Assembly: GCA_026419335.1 (NCBI GenBank)
Contig: JANZZP010000036.1
Coordinates: 1 to 19,637 of the forward strand
Direction: 5' to 3'
DNA length: 19,637 nucleotides
Source: Elusimicrobiales bacterium
Lineage (GTDB): Bacteria; Elusimicrobiota; Elusimicrobia; Elusimicrobiales; UBA9959
Numbering within the stretch: the first letter of the stretch is position 1; each line of letters begins with the position of its first letter. Below, in pieces: positions 1-6,901 of this stretch. Below the pieces are notes generated by a model. It saw only the letters and a program-made list of their open reading frames with translations. It was not told the origin of the DNA and made no database searches. A program made the translations under genes and the position numbers.

Positions 1-537
1 GCATGCAAAATTTATATCCATTCTTTTTGACCATCTTTCTATATCATCCTTAAAAAGCATATCCTTTGGAGTTTTACAACCAAGCAATATATCTACTTTT
101 CCAAAATCTTTTCTCATATCCATAACATAATTTATAAGTGATCTAAGAGGTGCTATTCCAAGTCCACCAGCAACAAATAAAATATCATTTCCAAACATCT
201 GTTTTACTGGAAAAGGTCTTCCAAAAGGTCCTCTTATATAAACTCTATCTCCTTTTTCTAACTTGTGAATTTCATTGGTAACTCTACCAGCAGCTCTTAC
301 TGTAAGTTCAAAGCTTCCTTTTTTAGTTGGAGATGAACATATAGATATTGGAACTTCACCGACTCCAAATAGTTCTATTTGAACAAACTGACCAGGCTCA
401 TGTCCAAGTTCTCCATCATCAAGTTCTATTTCAAACCATTTCTCCGTTTTTGTCATAAATTTAGAATCAGTTATTTTTCCTTTTCTGTATGACCAAGGAG
501 TTTTTTTCATTTCTTTTAGTAATGAATCTGTTTTCAT
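1..537 (-). CDS. hydG: Sulfhydrogenase gamma subunit (FAD/NAD(P)-binding), 3' end cut by window edge
   Basis: The first 179 residues are visible and the reading frame is open to the left edge, where the gene continues. The protein resembles the ferredoxin-NADP reductase-like gamma subunit of cytosolic NiFe sulfhydrogenases (group 3b) and of anaerobic sulfite reductase subunit B. It would pass electrons between NAD(P)H, through FAD, and the Fe-S subunits. A flavin-binding barrel segment contains PISICSSP followed by a GRVTNEIHKLEKGD stretch and RGPFGRPFP. The nucleotide-binding segment starts with LFVAGGLGIAPLRSL near residue 125. The C-terminal cysteines expected to bind a [2Fe-2S] cluster lie beyond the edge. 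The ATG is supported by a strong ribosome binding site, AAAGGAGA, about five bases upstream. The gene sits 16 bases after hydB on the same strand. Hydrogenase delta and alpha genes would be expected to the left. Assignment to sulfhydrogenase rather than sulfite reductase is inferred. Confidence 0.85.
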   Translation of the reverse strand, partial: MKTDSLLKEMKKTPWSYRKGKITDSKFMTKTEKWFEIELDDGELGHEPGQFVQIELFGVGEVPISICSSPTKKGSFELTVRAAGRVTNEIHKLEKGDRVYIRGPFGRPFPVKQMFGNDILFVAGGLGIAPLRSLINYVMDMRKDFGKVDILLGCKTPKDMLFKDDIERWSKRMDINFAC

Positions 538-553
538 AAACTCTCCTTTATTT

Positions 554-1594
554 TTAAAATTTCACTTCTTCATTCATTTTAACTAATATATCTTTAAGAG
601 ATATATCAGCCATACATGTTCTACTACACCTACCACAACCAGTACAGAAAAATCTATTAAATTTATCATACGTAAATTTAAACTTTCTATAAATTCTGTG
701 CCTTTGTCTTAATGATCTCTCCTCTCTAAAATTTTCACCACCAGCAACTTTTGCAAAAGTTTCAAATTGACATGAGTCCCAACTTCTTATCCTTTTACCT
801 TTTTTTAGATTAAATTCAACTCTATCTTCCATATCAAAACAATAACATGTCGGACATACATTTGTACAATTACCACACGAAACACATTTGGAACCTATAT
901 CTTCCCATATCTTAGAATTGTAAGACTTCTCAAAAATTTCTGGAATCTTAATTGAATCAATATTAACCTCATTTTTAAAATTAGACCTTTTTTGTTTTCT
1001 TATCTCTTCTAATTTATGAATATCCTGAGAAGTTGCTTTAGGAAGTTTCAAATACTCTACAAGTTCTTCTCCATTTTGCGTATTAACATAAGTAAAATAA
1101 GAATCTCCAATATCTGTCATAAAAAGATCATAGCCACCGTTCGGAAGATGTGAATTTACAAAACAACAAGAAGCATATTCATCACAATATTTTATACACT
1201 CAATTCCAATAATAAATAAGTTTTCTTTTCTTGTTAAAAAATGATAATCTACAGGTTTATCGTTAAAAACTATATTAAGACATTGAAGCCCAGCAAGATC
1301 ACAAGTTCTAATACCAAAAATAGCTAACTTTTCATCTGAAACAACAACCTTTTCTTCAAATTCTTTACCTTTATTAATAAATTCGCTGATAACTTCTCTT
1401 TGTGGCATGAAATATTTCTTAGGTGGTAGTATAGTTGGAATATAATCATCTACTGAGATATCCTTGGCAGAAGTTACCTCATCAAATACAAAGTCCTTCT
1501 GCCATTTTTTTATAGGAGCAACAACTTTCATTTTTTTTGAAAGTTCTTTTATAAAACGTTCAAGATAACTCTTTTGAAGTATATGATGTTTCAC
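554..1594 (-). CDS. hydB: Sulfhydrogenase beta subunit, 4Fe-4S dicluster protein
   Basis: This is an iron-sulfur electron-transfer subunit that pairs with the flavin gamma subunit encoded just downstream, as in sulfhydrogenase HydB/HydG or anaerobic sulfite reductase A/B. Two cysteine clusters lie in the C-terminal third: C237, C240, C243, C247 (followed by C250 and C252), and C317, C320, C323, C327. A family-typical FGIRTCDLAGLQCL motif lies near residue 100. I chose the GTG start at 1594 over the upstream ATG at 1624. The GTG has a perfect AAGGAGG five bases before it, while the ATG has no ribosome binding site; the protein is then 346 residues. The 83 bases between this start and the end of the preceding transporter gene show no clear terminator, so the two may be cotranscribed. 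Sulfite reductase A is the main alternative identity. Confidence 0.85.
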   Translation of the reverse strand: MKHHILQKSYLERFIKELSKKMKVVAPIKKWQKDFVFDEVTSAKDISVDDYIPTILPPKKYFMPQREVISEFINKGKEFEEKVVVSDEKLAIFGIRTCDLAGLQCLNIVFNDKPVDYHFLTRKENLFIIGIECIKYCDEYASCCFVNSHLPNGGYDLFMTDIGDSYFTYVNTQNGEELVEYLKLPKATSQDIHKLEEIRKQKRSNFKNEVNIDSIKIPEIFEKSYNSKIWEDIGSKCVSCGNCTNVCPTCYCFDMEDRVEFNLKKGKRIRSWDSCQFETFAKVAGGENFREERSLRQRHRIYRKFKFTYDKFNRFFCTGCGRCSRTCMADISLKDILVKMNEEVKF

Positions 1595-1599
1595 TTTAT

Positions 1600-1606
1600 C
1601 CTCCTT
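1600..1606 (-). promoter_or_regulatory. Shine-Dalgarno site deciding the hydB GTG start
   Basis: AAGGAGG on the minus strand lies five bases before GTG at 1594-1592. It falls inside the codons that an upstream ATG start (1624) would use, so the shorter GTG-initiated protein is favoured. Confidence 0.75.
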
Positions 1607-1677
1607 AGACTCAATCTCATACATATAAAATTTTATAATTTTATTTTAAAAAATAGTTATTAGTATTTTGAAAATGG

Positions 1678-2739
1678 TTATTTGTTTTTATTATAACTAA
1701 TCTCTTGTATTTGAGCTTTCTTATCTTTTAAATATATATCTATAACCGTAATAAATATGGCTATAAATATAGGTCCAATAAAAAGTCCAGCAGGACCAAA
1801 AGATTTAACACCACCGATTATTCCAAGAAATACTAATCCTATAGGCATTTTCGAAAAATTACCAATAAAAATAGGTCTAATAAAATTATCAATCAAGCCA
1901 ACTACAAAGAAACACCATATAAACACAAATAAGAAAATAGCAATAGGTTTAGTGAAATAACAATATATTATAACAGGAATGGTCACAGTAGCAGTTCCAA
2001 TAAAAGGAATTAAAGCAGAAATCATAACAAAAAGACCTAAAAGGGCAGGAGATGATAATCCTGCAATATAAAAACCAAACATCGCCACTATTCCTTGTAT
2101 AAAAGCTGTAAGAATAATACCTCTAATTATTGAATTTACAGATATTTCAAATTGCCTTAAAACCCTTTCTATACTTTCATTACTAAAAGGAACGATATCA
2201 ATTAAGTAACTTAAAATTTTTTTCCCATCTCTAAAAAAGAAAAACATTGAAACAAACATAATAGATAAGTTCACAAAGAAAAAGAATATATTTTTTACAA
2301 CGGAGCCACCTGATCTGAGTATGCTTTTTTGAATTTGATCAATATTTGAGGTAACTATTTCTCTAATATCTGATATTGATATGGGAATAAAATGAGGAAT
2401 TTTTATTCTACTTAAATCAATATTATTATAATGATCTACAATAGATGGATATATAAGTTTAGCTTCTTTAAAAAGCAGCCAGCCAAATAAAAATAATGGA
2501 ACAACAAAAATAATCAATACAGCTAACATGCTCAGAAAACTTGCAATTGTTTGACTGAATTTTAACTTTTTAAAAAAAATATATATAGGATAAAAAACAA
2601 CAGTAAAAGTAACACTTAAAAATAAAGATATTAGAAAAGGACTAATAAGTTTAATAAAAGAATATATGAAAAGTATTACAAAAACACTTATCACAATATT
2701 AATTACAAATCTTTTACTTATTTTTATTTCATCCTTCAT
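1678..2739 (-). CDS. AI-2E family transporter (permease)
   Basis: This is a 353-residue polytopic inner-membrane protein of the AI-2E/PerM family. Members include Na+/H+ antiporters and putative exporters, and the substrate cannot be read from sequence. Hydrophobic segments cluster at about residues 10-30, 30-50, 58-80 and 150-170, then in a block of several helices from about 210 to the C-terminus. A soluble stretch lies at about 90-140, the usual family layout. Family-like features include a GG residue pair at about 309-310 and LFIGPIFIAIF near the C-terminus. The ATG at 2739 overlaps the end of uppP by 11 bases and has AAGGTGG four bases upstream, which suggests coupled translation. Length is normal for the family. 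The neighbourhood of envelope genes fits a membrane role but does not define a substrate. Confidence 0.85.
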   Translation of the reverse strand: MKDEIKISKRFVINIVISVFVILFIYSFIKLISPFLISLFLSVTFTVVFYPIYIFFKKLKFSQTIASFLSMLAVLIIFVVPLFLFGWLLFKEAKLIYPSIVDHYNNIDLSRIKIPHFIPISISDIREIVTSNIDQIQKSILRSGGSVVKNIFFFFVNLSIMFVSMFFFFRDGKKILSYLIDIVPFSNESIERVLRQFEISVNSIIRGIILTAFIQGIVAMFGFYIAGLSSPALLGLFVMISALIPFIGTATVTIPVIIYCYFTKPIAIFLFVFIWCFFVVGLIDNFIRPIFIGNFSKMPIGLVFLGIIGGVKSFGPAGLFIGPIFIAIFITVIDIYLKDKKAQIQEISYNKNK

Positions 2740-3511
2740 AAAACCACCTTATTAAAACAGCTAATCCTAAAAATATTCTATAAATAATGAAAATTTTAAA
2801 ACTATTTTTTTTAATAAAAGTAAGCAGGAATTTTATGGATAAAATTCCTGAAATAAAACTTGATAAAAATCCTACAATAAGTGGCATGCTTACATTAATT
2901 CCATCAGCACTCTTGATTTCAAAAATAGCCGCACCAAATATTATAGGCATAGACATAAAAAACGATATCTTTGCAGCATTCTCTCTTGAATAACCTAAAA
3001 AAAGAAGCCCTGATATACTCATACCAGATCTTGATGCACCTGGGATTATAGCAATAGATTGAAAAATACCAGCCCATAACCCATCCTTCCAATTAAACTC
3101 CTTTTCAATATATCTATTACCATATCTAACATCTATAAACATAATAAAAAACGAGAAAAATATAAGACTAGATGCTACTAACCATATTTGTCTGAAAAGA
3201 TTTTCAGCATAATCCTCAAATAACAAACCAAAAACAACTCCTGGTATTGTTGCTATAATTATAGCAATTAAAAAACTTTTTTTTTCCTTTTCCCCCGCTA
3301 AAAAACCTTTTATTAATAATAAAATATCTCTCCAAAAATATATAAAAACAGCAAATAATGTCCCAAGATGAAGCATAACATCAAAAAAAAGTCCTTGATA
3401 TTCAATACCAACTAAATAAGAATATAATCTAAGGTGTGCAGATGATGATATTGGTAAGAACTCACCTACACCTTGTAGTATCCCTAAAAAAAATGCATGC
3501 CATATATCCAT
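2729..3511 (-). CDS. uppP: Undecaprenyl-diphosphatase (BacA/UppP)
   Basis: This integral membrane enzyme dephosphorylates undecaprenyl diphosphate to undecaprenyl phosphate, recycling the lipid carrier for peptidoglycan and surface polysaccharides; family members confer bacitracin resistance. The two signature motifs are intact. GEFLPISSSAHL near the N-terminus supplies the conserved Glu17, Ser and His26, and PGASRSGMSISG supplies Ser and Arg near residue 161. Multiple hydrophobic helices and a length of 260 residues are normal. I use the ATG at 3511 because the family typically begins close to the first motif. An in-frame GTG at 3541, abutting the stop of the SpoIID gene, would add ten residues. 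Neither start has a ribosome binding site, but a TATAAT ends six bases before the ATG. The gene lies between the SpoIID-domain gene and an AI-2E permease. Confidence 0.93.
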   Translation of the reverse strand: MDIWHAFFLGILQGVGEFLPISSSAHLRLYSYLVGIEYQGLFFDVMLHLGTLFAVFIYFWRDILLLIKGFLAGEKEKKSFLIAIIIATIPGVVFGLLFEDYAENLFRQIWLVASSLIFFSFFIMFIDVRYGNRYIEKEFNWKDGLWAGIFQSIAIIPGASRSGMSISGLLFLGYSRENAAKISFFMSMPIIFGAAIFEIKSADGINVSMPLIVGFLSSFISGILSIKFLLTFIKKNSFKIFIIYRIFLGLAVLIRWFYEG

Positions 3512-3517
3512 AATTAG

Positions 3518-3523
3518 ATTATA
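3518..3523 (-). promoter_or_regulatory. Possible -10 box directly before uppP (leaderless start candidate)
   Basis: A perfect TATAAT on the minus strand ends six bases before the uppP ATG, so transcription would begin at or next to the A of the start codon. No Shine-Dalgarno site is present and no good -35 is visible. TATAAT is frequent by chance in DNA this AT-rich, so this is tentative. Confidence 0.35.
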
Positions 3524-3541
3524 ATAAAAATAGAAAATCAC

Positions 3542-4699
3542 TTATCTAATTTTAACTATTTCAACATTTTTATAATAATGATTTATAATATCATTCCATG
3601 AATATCCAAGTTCAGCCATTTTATCAGCTCCGTGCTGACACATACCAACTCCATGTCCATATCCCTTTCCTTCAAAAATAAAATATTTTTTATCATACTT
3701 CACATCAAATAAAGTACTTTTAATTGCAAACCAATTTATTCTCCTACCGACAAGATGATAAAAATCGATACCTCTTATATTTAACAGTTTTTTATTTGTT
3801 TTTATTATCAAATTTTTAACTCTACCACTTTTGCTACGATTATAGATAGATATATAGCTAACCTCATCTTTTTTTTCGATTAAACCAGATTTATACAACA
3901 TATATCCAATTTTCTTTTTAGATATTTTTGTCCTCCATCTATATCCCCAACCAAAACTACACAATGGGAAATTAAAAATTTTATCATCTATTGAACTAAG
4001 ATATGGCATACTATCATATCCCCAAACATCTAAAGCATCTTCAGTCTTACCACCGCATATACTATGATACATACTCCATGCTGGTTTACCATTGTACAAA
4101 ATAACATACCCTTTTGTGTTATCAACAGCTTTCTTTACAACATCTCTAATATTTTGAAATCCTTTGTATAACTGACAATGAGTTAAATCACAAAAATGAT
4201 AATAATCTCTTTGATGTCTTCGATTATATGAAGCAAGCACATAACTCCTTGCTGCCACTGCATTTGCTTTTATTGCTTCAATATTTTTCATAATTTGAGT
4301 TTCATATTCTACCACAGAAAGGATATAATCATCAATATCTACTACGTTTACAGGAATAATAATATCATTTTTCAAATAAAGAATTAATTTTCCCTTATAA
4401 ATTCTTTTTTCTTTCTTTATAATAACTTCAAAAATTTCATTACACGGTTCTATTTCAAAAACATCATCCTCATAAAGTTTATTATTTGTTATAATTACAA
4501 TTTTTTTACCACGTACCAAAACACTAACTTTATCATTTATAATCTCATCCTTTATCTTCAGACATTTTGAATTTATTTTAAAATCTTTCAATAGTTTAGA
4601 AGAAAATATTTTAACTTTTACTTCAAATGAATTAACTGGGAGAAAAGTTATAAGAACTATTAAAAATATATTAGAGATTGTATTTAGAGAAGATTTCAA
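3542..4699 (-). CDS. SpoIID/LytB-domain protein, exported peptidoglycan-acting enzyme
   Basis: This is a 385-residue protein with a hydrophobic N-terminal signal sequence (about residues 8-24) and a SpoIID domain in the C-terminal two thirds. SpoIID proteins are lytic transglycosylases that cleave peptidoglycan strands stripped of stem peptides, and relatives act outside sporulation. The domain starts at DIDDYILSVV and aligns Glu133 with the catalytic Glu of the usual SEMP motif. It continues with NAVAARSYVLASY, a CDLTHCQLY segment (170-178) whose Cys and His are candidate zinc ligands, SICGGKTEDA, and the closing GKGYGHGVGMCQHGA. Translation appears to start at TTG (4699-4697), which has GGGAGA five bases upstream and lies 29 bases inside the end of sixA. 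No other sporulation gene is visible, so a vegetative wall-remodelling role is more likely. Confidence 0.88.
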   Translation of the reverse strand: MKSSLNTISNIFLIVLITFLPVNSFEVKVKIFSSKLLKDFKINSKCLKIKDEIINDKVSVLVRGKKIVIITNNKLYEDDVFEIEPCNEIFEVIIKKEKRIYKGKLILYLKNDIIIPVNVVDIDDYILSVVEYETQIMKNIEAIKANAVAARSYVLASYNRRHQRDYYHFCDLTHCQLYKGFQNIRDVVKKAVDNTKGYVILYNGKPAWSMYHSICGGKTEDALDVWGYDSMPYLSSIDDKIFNFPLCSFGWGYRWRTKISKKKIGYMLYKSGLIEKKDEVSYISIYNRSKSGRVKNLIIKTNKKLLNIRGIDFYHLVGRRINWFAIKSTLFDVKYDKKYFIFEGKGYGHGVGMCQHGADKMAELGYSWNDIINHYYKNVEIVKIR

Positions 4700-5120
4700 A
4701 TTTATCTCCCGTTTTTATGAGATATACATAAGAAGCAGGTTTAAAATATATATCTTTTTTTATCAATTTATAAATCAAGTCAGATACTAGAGGCATATGC
4801 GATATAACAATTATTCTATTATTTTTATATAAATCTAAAAATTCATATGTTTTTGTAACTGGAGTATCCATCTTAAACATATCTGAACTTATAATATTTT
4901 CAAAGGATATATTCATAATAAAAGAAAAAATCTCTGCTGTTTCTATCGTTCTAACGAAAGGACTAGACAATATAAAATCAAACTTAAAACCAGACATTTT
5001 AAGATTTTCTGCTGCTTTCTTTACAGCTAACCTACCATCATCAGAAAGGTGTCTTGAAAAATCACTACCATTTTCAGATTTCGGTAATGCTTCTCCATGT
5101 CTAACAATAACTAAATGCAT
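4671..5120 (-). CDS. sixA: Phosphohistidine phosphatase SixA-like (histidine phosphatase family)
   Basis: This 149-residue cytoplasmic protein belongs to the histidine phosphatase superfamily, and its small size fits the SixA branch, which removes phosphate from phosphohistidine. The N-terminal RHGEA motif gives the nucleophile His8 with Arg7. LSSPFVRTIETA gives the second phosphate-binding Arg57, and SHMPLVSDL gives His108. The order HLSDDGR then SSPxxRTxETA is typical. The ATG lies three bases after the ferritin-like gene stops, without a visible ribosome binding site, so it is probably read through coupling. Its 3' end overlaps the SpoIID gene by 29 bases. No histidine phosphotransfer protein is visible nearby, so its phosphorylated partner is unknown. 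Other small-molecule phosphatase roles within the superfamily remain possible. Confidence 0.85.
   Translation of the reverse strand: MHLVIVRHGEALPKSENGSDFSRHLSDDGRLAVKKAAENLKMSGFKFDFILSSPFVRTIETAEIFSFIMNISFENIISSDMFKMDTPVTKTYEFLDLYKNNRIIVISHMPLVSDLIYKLIKKDIYFKPASYVYLIKTGDKFEIFSKYNL
4705..4710 (-). promoter_or_regulatory. Shine-Dalgarno site supporting the TTG start of the SpoIID gene
   Basis: GGGAGA on the minus strand is followed by a five-base spacer (TAAAT) and TTG, inside the 3' end of sixA. The following codons encode a clean signal peptide, which supports this start. Confidence 0.6.
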
Positions 5121-5123
5121 ATA

Positions 5124-5537
5124 TTAATTTATCAATAAAAGATATTTTTTTACCAAATTATAATGCTTCTCTTCCTCAGATATTATTTCATCAAGAATAT
5201 CTATATCTAAATTATCATAAACCAATAATAATTCCTTTATCGCTTTATACATCTTAACTGCTTTTCCTTCTCTAATTATATGGATTTTTAAGGTTTCTCT
5301 TAAACTTGTTATCTTTGGAATTATTCTTTTGACAGGACGTATTTCTGTTCCAAATATTTTGTTTATTCTCTCTATATGCCTAATTTCATCCTTTGAAAAT
5401 TCTAAAAAAACCTCAGAAATTTCTTTACCTTTTAAAATTTTGTTATAAAAATGTTCCGCTTCATATTTATATATATAATAATCAGCGAATTCTTCATTTA
5501 TTAAACCTTGAATAAATTCATTTCTAAATATTCCCAT
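5124..5537 (-). CDS. Ferritin-like / rubrerythrin-like diiron four-helix protein
   Basis: A 137-residue, largely helical, charged protein that carries the rubrerythrin-type diiron pattern: Glu15/Glu16 in helix 1, E51-x2-H54 in helix 2, Glu90 followed seven residues later by Tyr97 in helix 3, and E122-x2-H125 in helix 4. It lacks the rubredoxin domain of true rubrerythrins and has no cysteine. Such proteins act in iron handling, peroxide reduction or other diiron chemistry; which one cannot be decided here. The ATG at 5537 has AGAGAGG upstream and lies 14 bases inside the end of the Fe-S nuclease gene, so the two are likely translated together. It could protect the iron-sulfur cluster of that nuclease, but this is inference only. 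Confidence 0.7.
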   Translation of the reverse strand: MGIFRNEFIQGLINEEFADYYIYKYEAEHFYNKILKGKEISEVFLEFSKDEIRHIERINKIFGTEIRPVKRIIPKITSLRETLKIHIIREGKAVKMYKAIKELLLVYDNLDIDILDEIISEEEKHYNLVKKYLLLIN

Positions 5538-6237
5538 TTTTAACCTCTCTATACTTACAAGATTCTTTTGCTAAACATATATCACATTTTCCCTTTTTAT
5601 AAAACTCCATCCTTTTCATTTTAAAGGCAATATCTTTTAAATTAGTAATAAGTGAAGAATCTTCAATATATTCCATTCTCTGTTTTTTAGGTCCAGATAT
5701 ATAATAGTAACTAATATAAGATACTTTTTTAAAATATTTTTTTGAAATTCCAAAAGCATATATCATTAGTTGAAGTTCATTTCGATGATGAAAATGATTC
5801 TTTTCTTCCATCGCAAGTTTATAATCAATTATTTCCAAACTATCATCATCAAGTATATCAATTCTATCAACAGTCCCTTTTAAAACAATTTCATCATCCA
5901 AAAAAATCTCAAAAAAATCATCAACCGAAAATATACTAGAAGGATTTTTTTTCTCAAATTCATAAAAATTTTTTATAAGTTCAATACCTACTTCATAACA
6001 CTCCATCATCTGTTGAGGAGTATTAAATCCAGCATTATTCCAATTTTCTTCAAAACTCTCTAAAATACCTTTTAATTCCAATTTTTTATTTGCATAATTT
6101 ACAAGACATTTATGTATAGAAACACCAAGAGATGTTTTCCAATTATGTTTAATATAATTCCCATCTATATAAATAAATTTATAAAGATAATGGCAAAAAT
6201 TATAAGCATTTATTTTTGAATAATTTATTTCAAACAT
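5524..6237 (-). CDS. PD-(D/E)XK nuclease with four-cysteine Fe-S signature (RecB/Cas4-like)
   Basis: A 237-residue stand-alone nuclease of the PD-(D/E)XK superfamily, related to the RecB/AddB/Cas4 nuclease module. Visible motifs are His42 in GVSIH, GTVDRID (121-127), EIIDYK with Asp138 and Lys140, and the Q156-x3-Y160 motif in ELQLMIY. A single N-terminal Cys15 plus C218-x2-C221-x5-C227 near the C-terminus matches the layout that binds a [4Fe-4S] cluster in Cas4 and AddB. It would cut or resect DNA, acting in repair or an accessory process. No helicase, cas1, cas2 or CRISPR array is near, so a Cas4 function is not supported. The ATG overlaps the end of rsmD by eight bases and its own 3' end overlaps the ferritin-like gene by 14. 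Confidence 0.83.
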   Translation of the reverse strand: MFEINYSKINAYNFCHYLYKFIYIDGNYIKHNWKTSLGVSIHKCLVNYANKKLELKGILESFEENWNNAGFNTPQQMMECYEVGIELIKNFYEFEKKNPSSIFSVDDFFEIFLDDEIVLKGTVDRIDILDDDSLEIIDYKLAMEEKNHFHHRNELQLMIYAFGISKKYFKKVSYISYYYISGPKKQRMEYIEDSSLITNLKDIAFKMKRMEFYKKGKCDICLAKESCKYREVKNGNI

Positions 6238-6811
6238 TTTTTTGTTTAATAAAATCTATAATAGTATCTCCGTATTTTTCACTTCTATACTTTATAAGTA
6301 GATCTCCAATCTCAAAAAATTCTTTTACATGATGTTGTGTAATTATAATTCCATACTCTGAAAGTAAATTTGCTTTTAAAATATTTTCAACTGTTTTTGA
6401 ACAATAATACAAAGGGTTATTATCCTTATCACGATATGGTGGAGCAATAAATATTATGTCATAACCATCGCTAGAATATATTTTTAGGAAAGATAAATCC
6501 TTAAGAACATCTGCCTTTACAACTACTGCTTTTTCCTCAAAATTAAGATGTTTAAGGTTTCGTTTTATAGTCTTAATACACTGATTATCATTATCAACAA
6601 ATACAACTTTTTCTGCACCTCTTGATAAAGCTTCAAGACCAACCAAACCTATACCAGCATAAAGATCTAAAAATATAGAAGCAGTAACATGCGGTCTTAT
6701 TATATCAAACAAAGATTTTCTCATTCTCACTGATATTGGTTTAACATGATGCTCCATAGGTAATGATAACACTCTTCTATTTTTCCTTGAACCTGCTATT
6801 ATACGTATCAT
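6230..6811 (-). CDS. rsmD: 16S rRNA (guanine-N2)-methyltransferase RsmD-like
   Basis: A 193-residue Rossmann-fold methyltransferase matching RsmD, which methylates G966 (E. coli numbering) of 16S rRNA using S-adenosylmethionine. The N-terminal MIRIIAGSRKNRRV and VRMRKSLFDII stretches are family-typical. Motif I is FLDLYAGIGLVGLEALSRGA (47-66), and an acidic VFVDND ends the next strand. The catalytic motif, normally DPPY or NPPY, reads APPY at 123-126 (codon GCT). This may be a lineage variant, since I recall an APP form in some other bacterial RsmD proteins. No ribosome binding site precedes the ATG at 6811. It is the first gene of the minus-strand run and lies 90 bases from the divergent response-regulator gene. 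Confidence 0.87.
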   Translation of the reverse strand: MIRIIAGSRKNRRVLSLPMEHHVKPISVRMRKSLFDIIRPHVTASIFLDLYAGIGLVGLEALSRGAEKVVFVDNDNQCIKTIKRNLKHLNFEEKAVVVKADVLKDLSFLKIYSSDGYDIIFIAPPYRDKDNNPLYYCSKTVENILKANLLSEYGIIITQHHVKEFFEIGDLLIKYRSEKYGDTIIDFIKQKNV

Positions 6812-6901
6812 AACATAATTTGTAAAAAATATTTAAAATTATCTTAATTTAAATTCTATAATATATTATACAAAGCATTTTTATATTTAAATAGAGGTTT
6901 T
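6812..6901. promoter_or_regulatory. Divergent intergenic region between rsmD and the receiver-MBL gene
   Basis: This 90-base, almost purely AT stretch must hold the start signals of both long gene runs. On the plus strand TATAAT occurs at 6857-6862, and AGAGG at 6893-6897 lies four bases before the ATG at 6902. No good -35 is visible for it. On the minus strand I see no clear -10 or ribosome binding site for rsmD. No operator-like inverted repeat stands out. Confidence 0.45.

Noticed and set aside
1625..1636. Perfect 12-base palindrome ATAAAATTTTAT upstream of hydB as an operator
   Set aside because: It consists only of A and T in an AT-rich gap, is not repeated in the window, and such palindromes are expected by chance here.
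5524..6237. Cas4 nuclease of a CRISPR adaptation module
   Set aside because: The Fe-S PD-(D/E)XK motifs fit Cas4, but there is no cas1, cas2, effector gene or repeat-spacer array on either strand of the window. A general RecB-like nuclease is the safer call.
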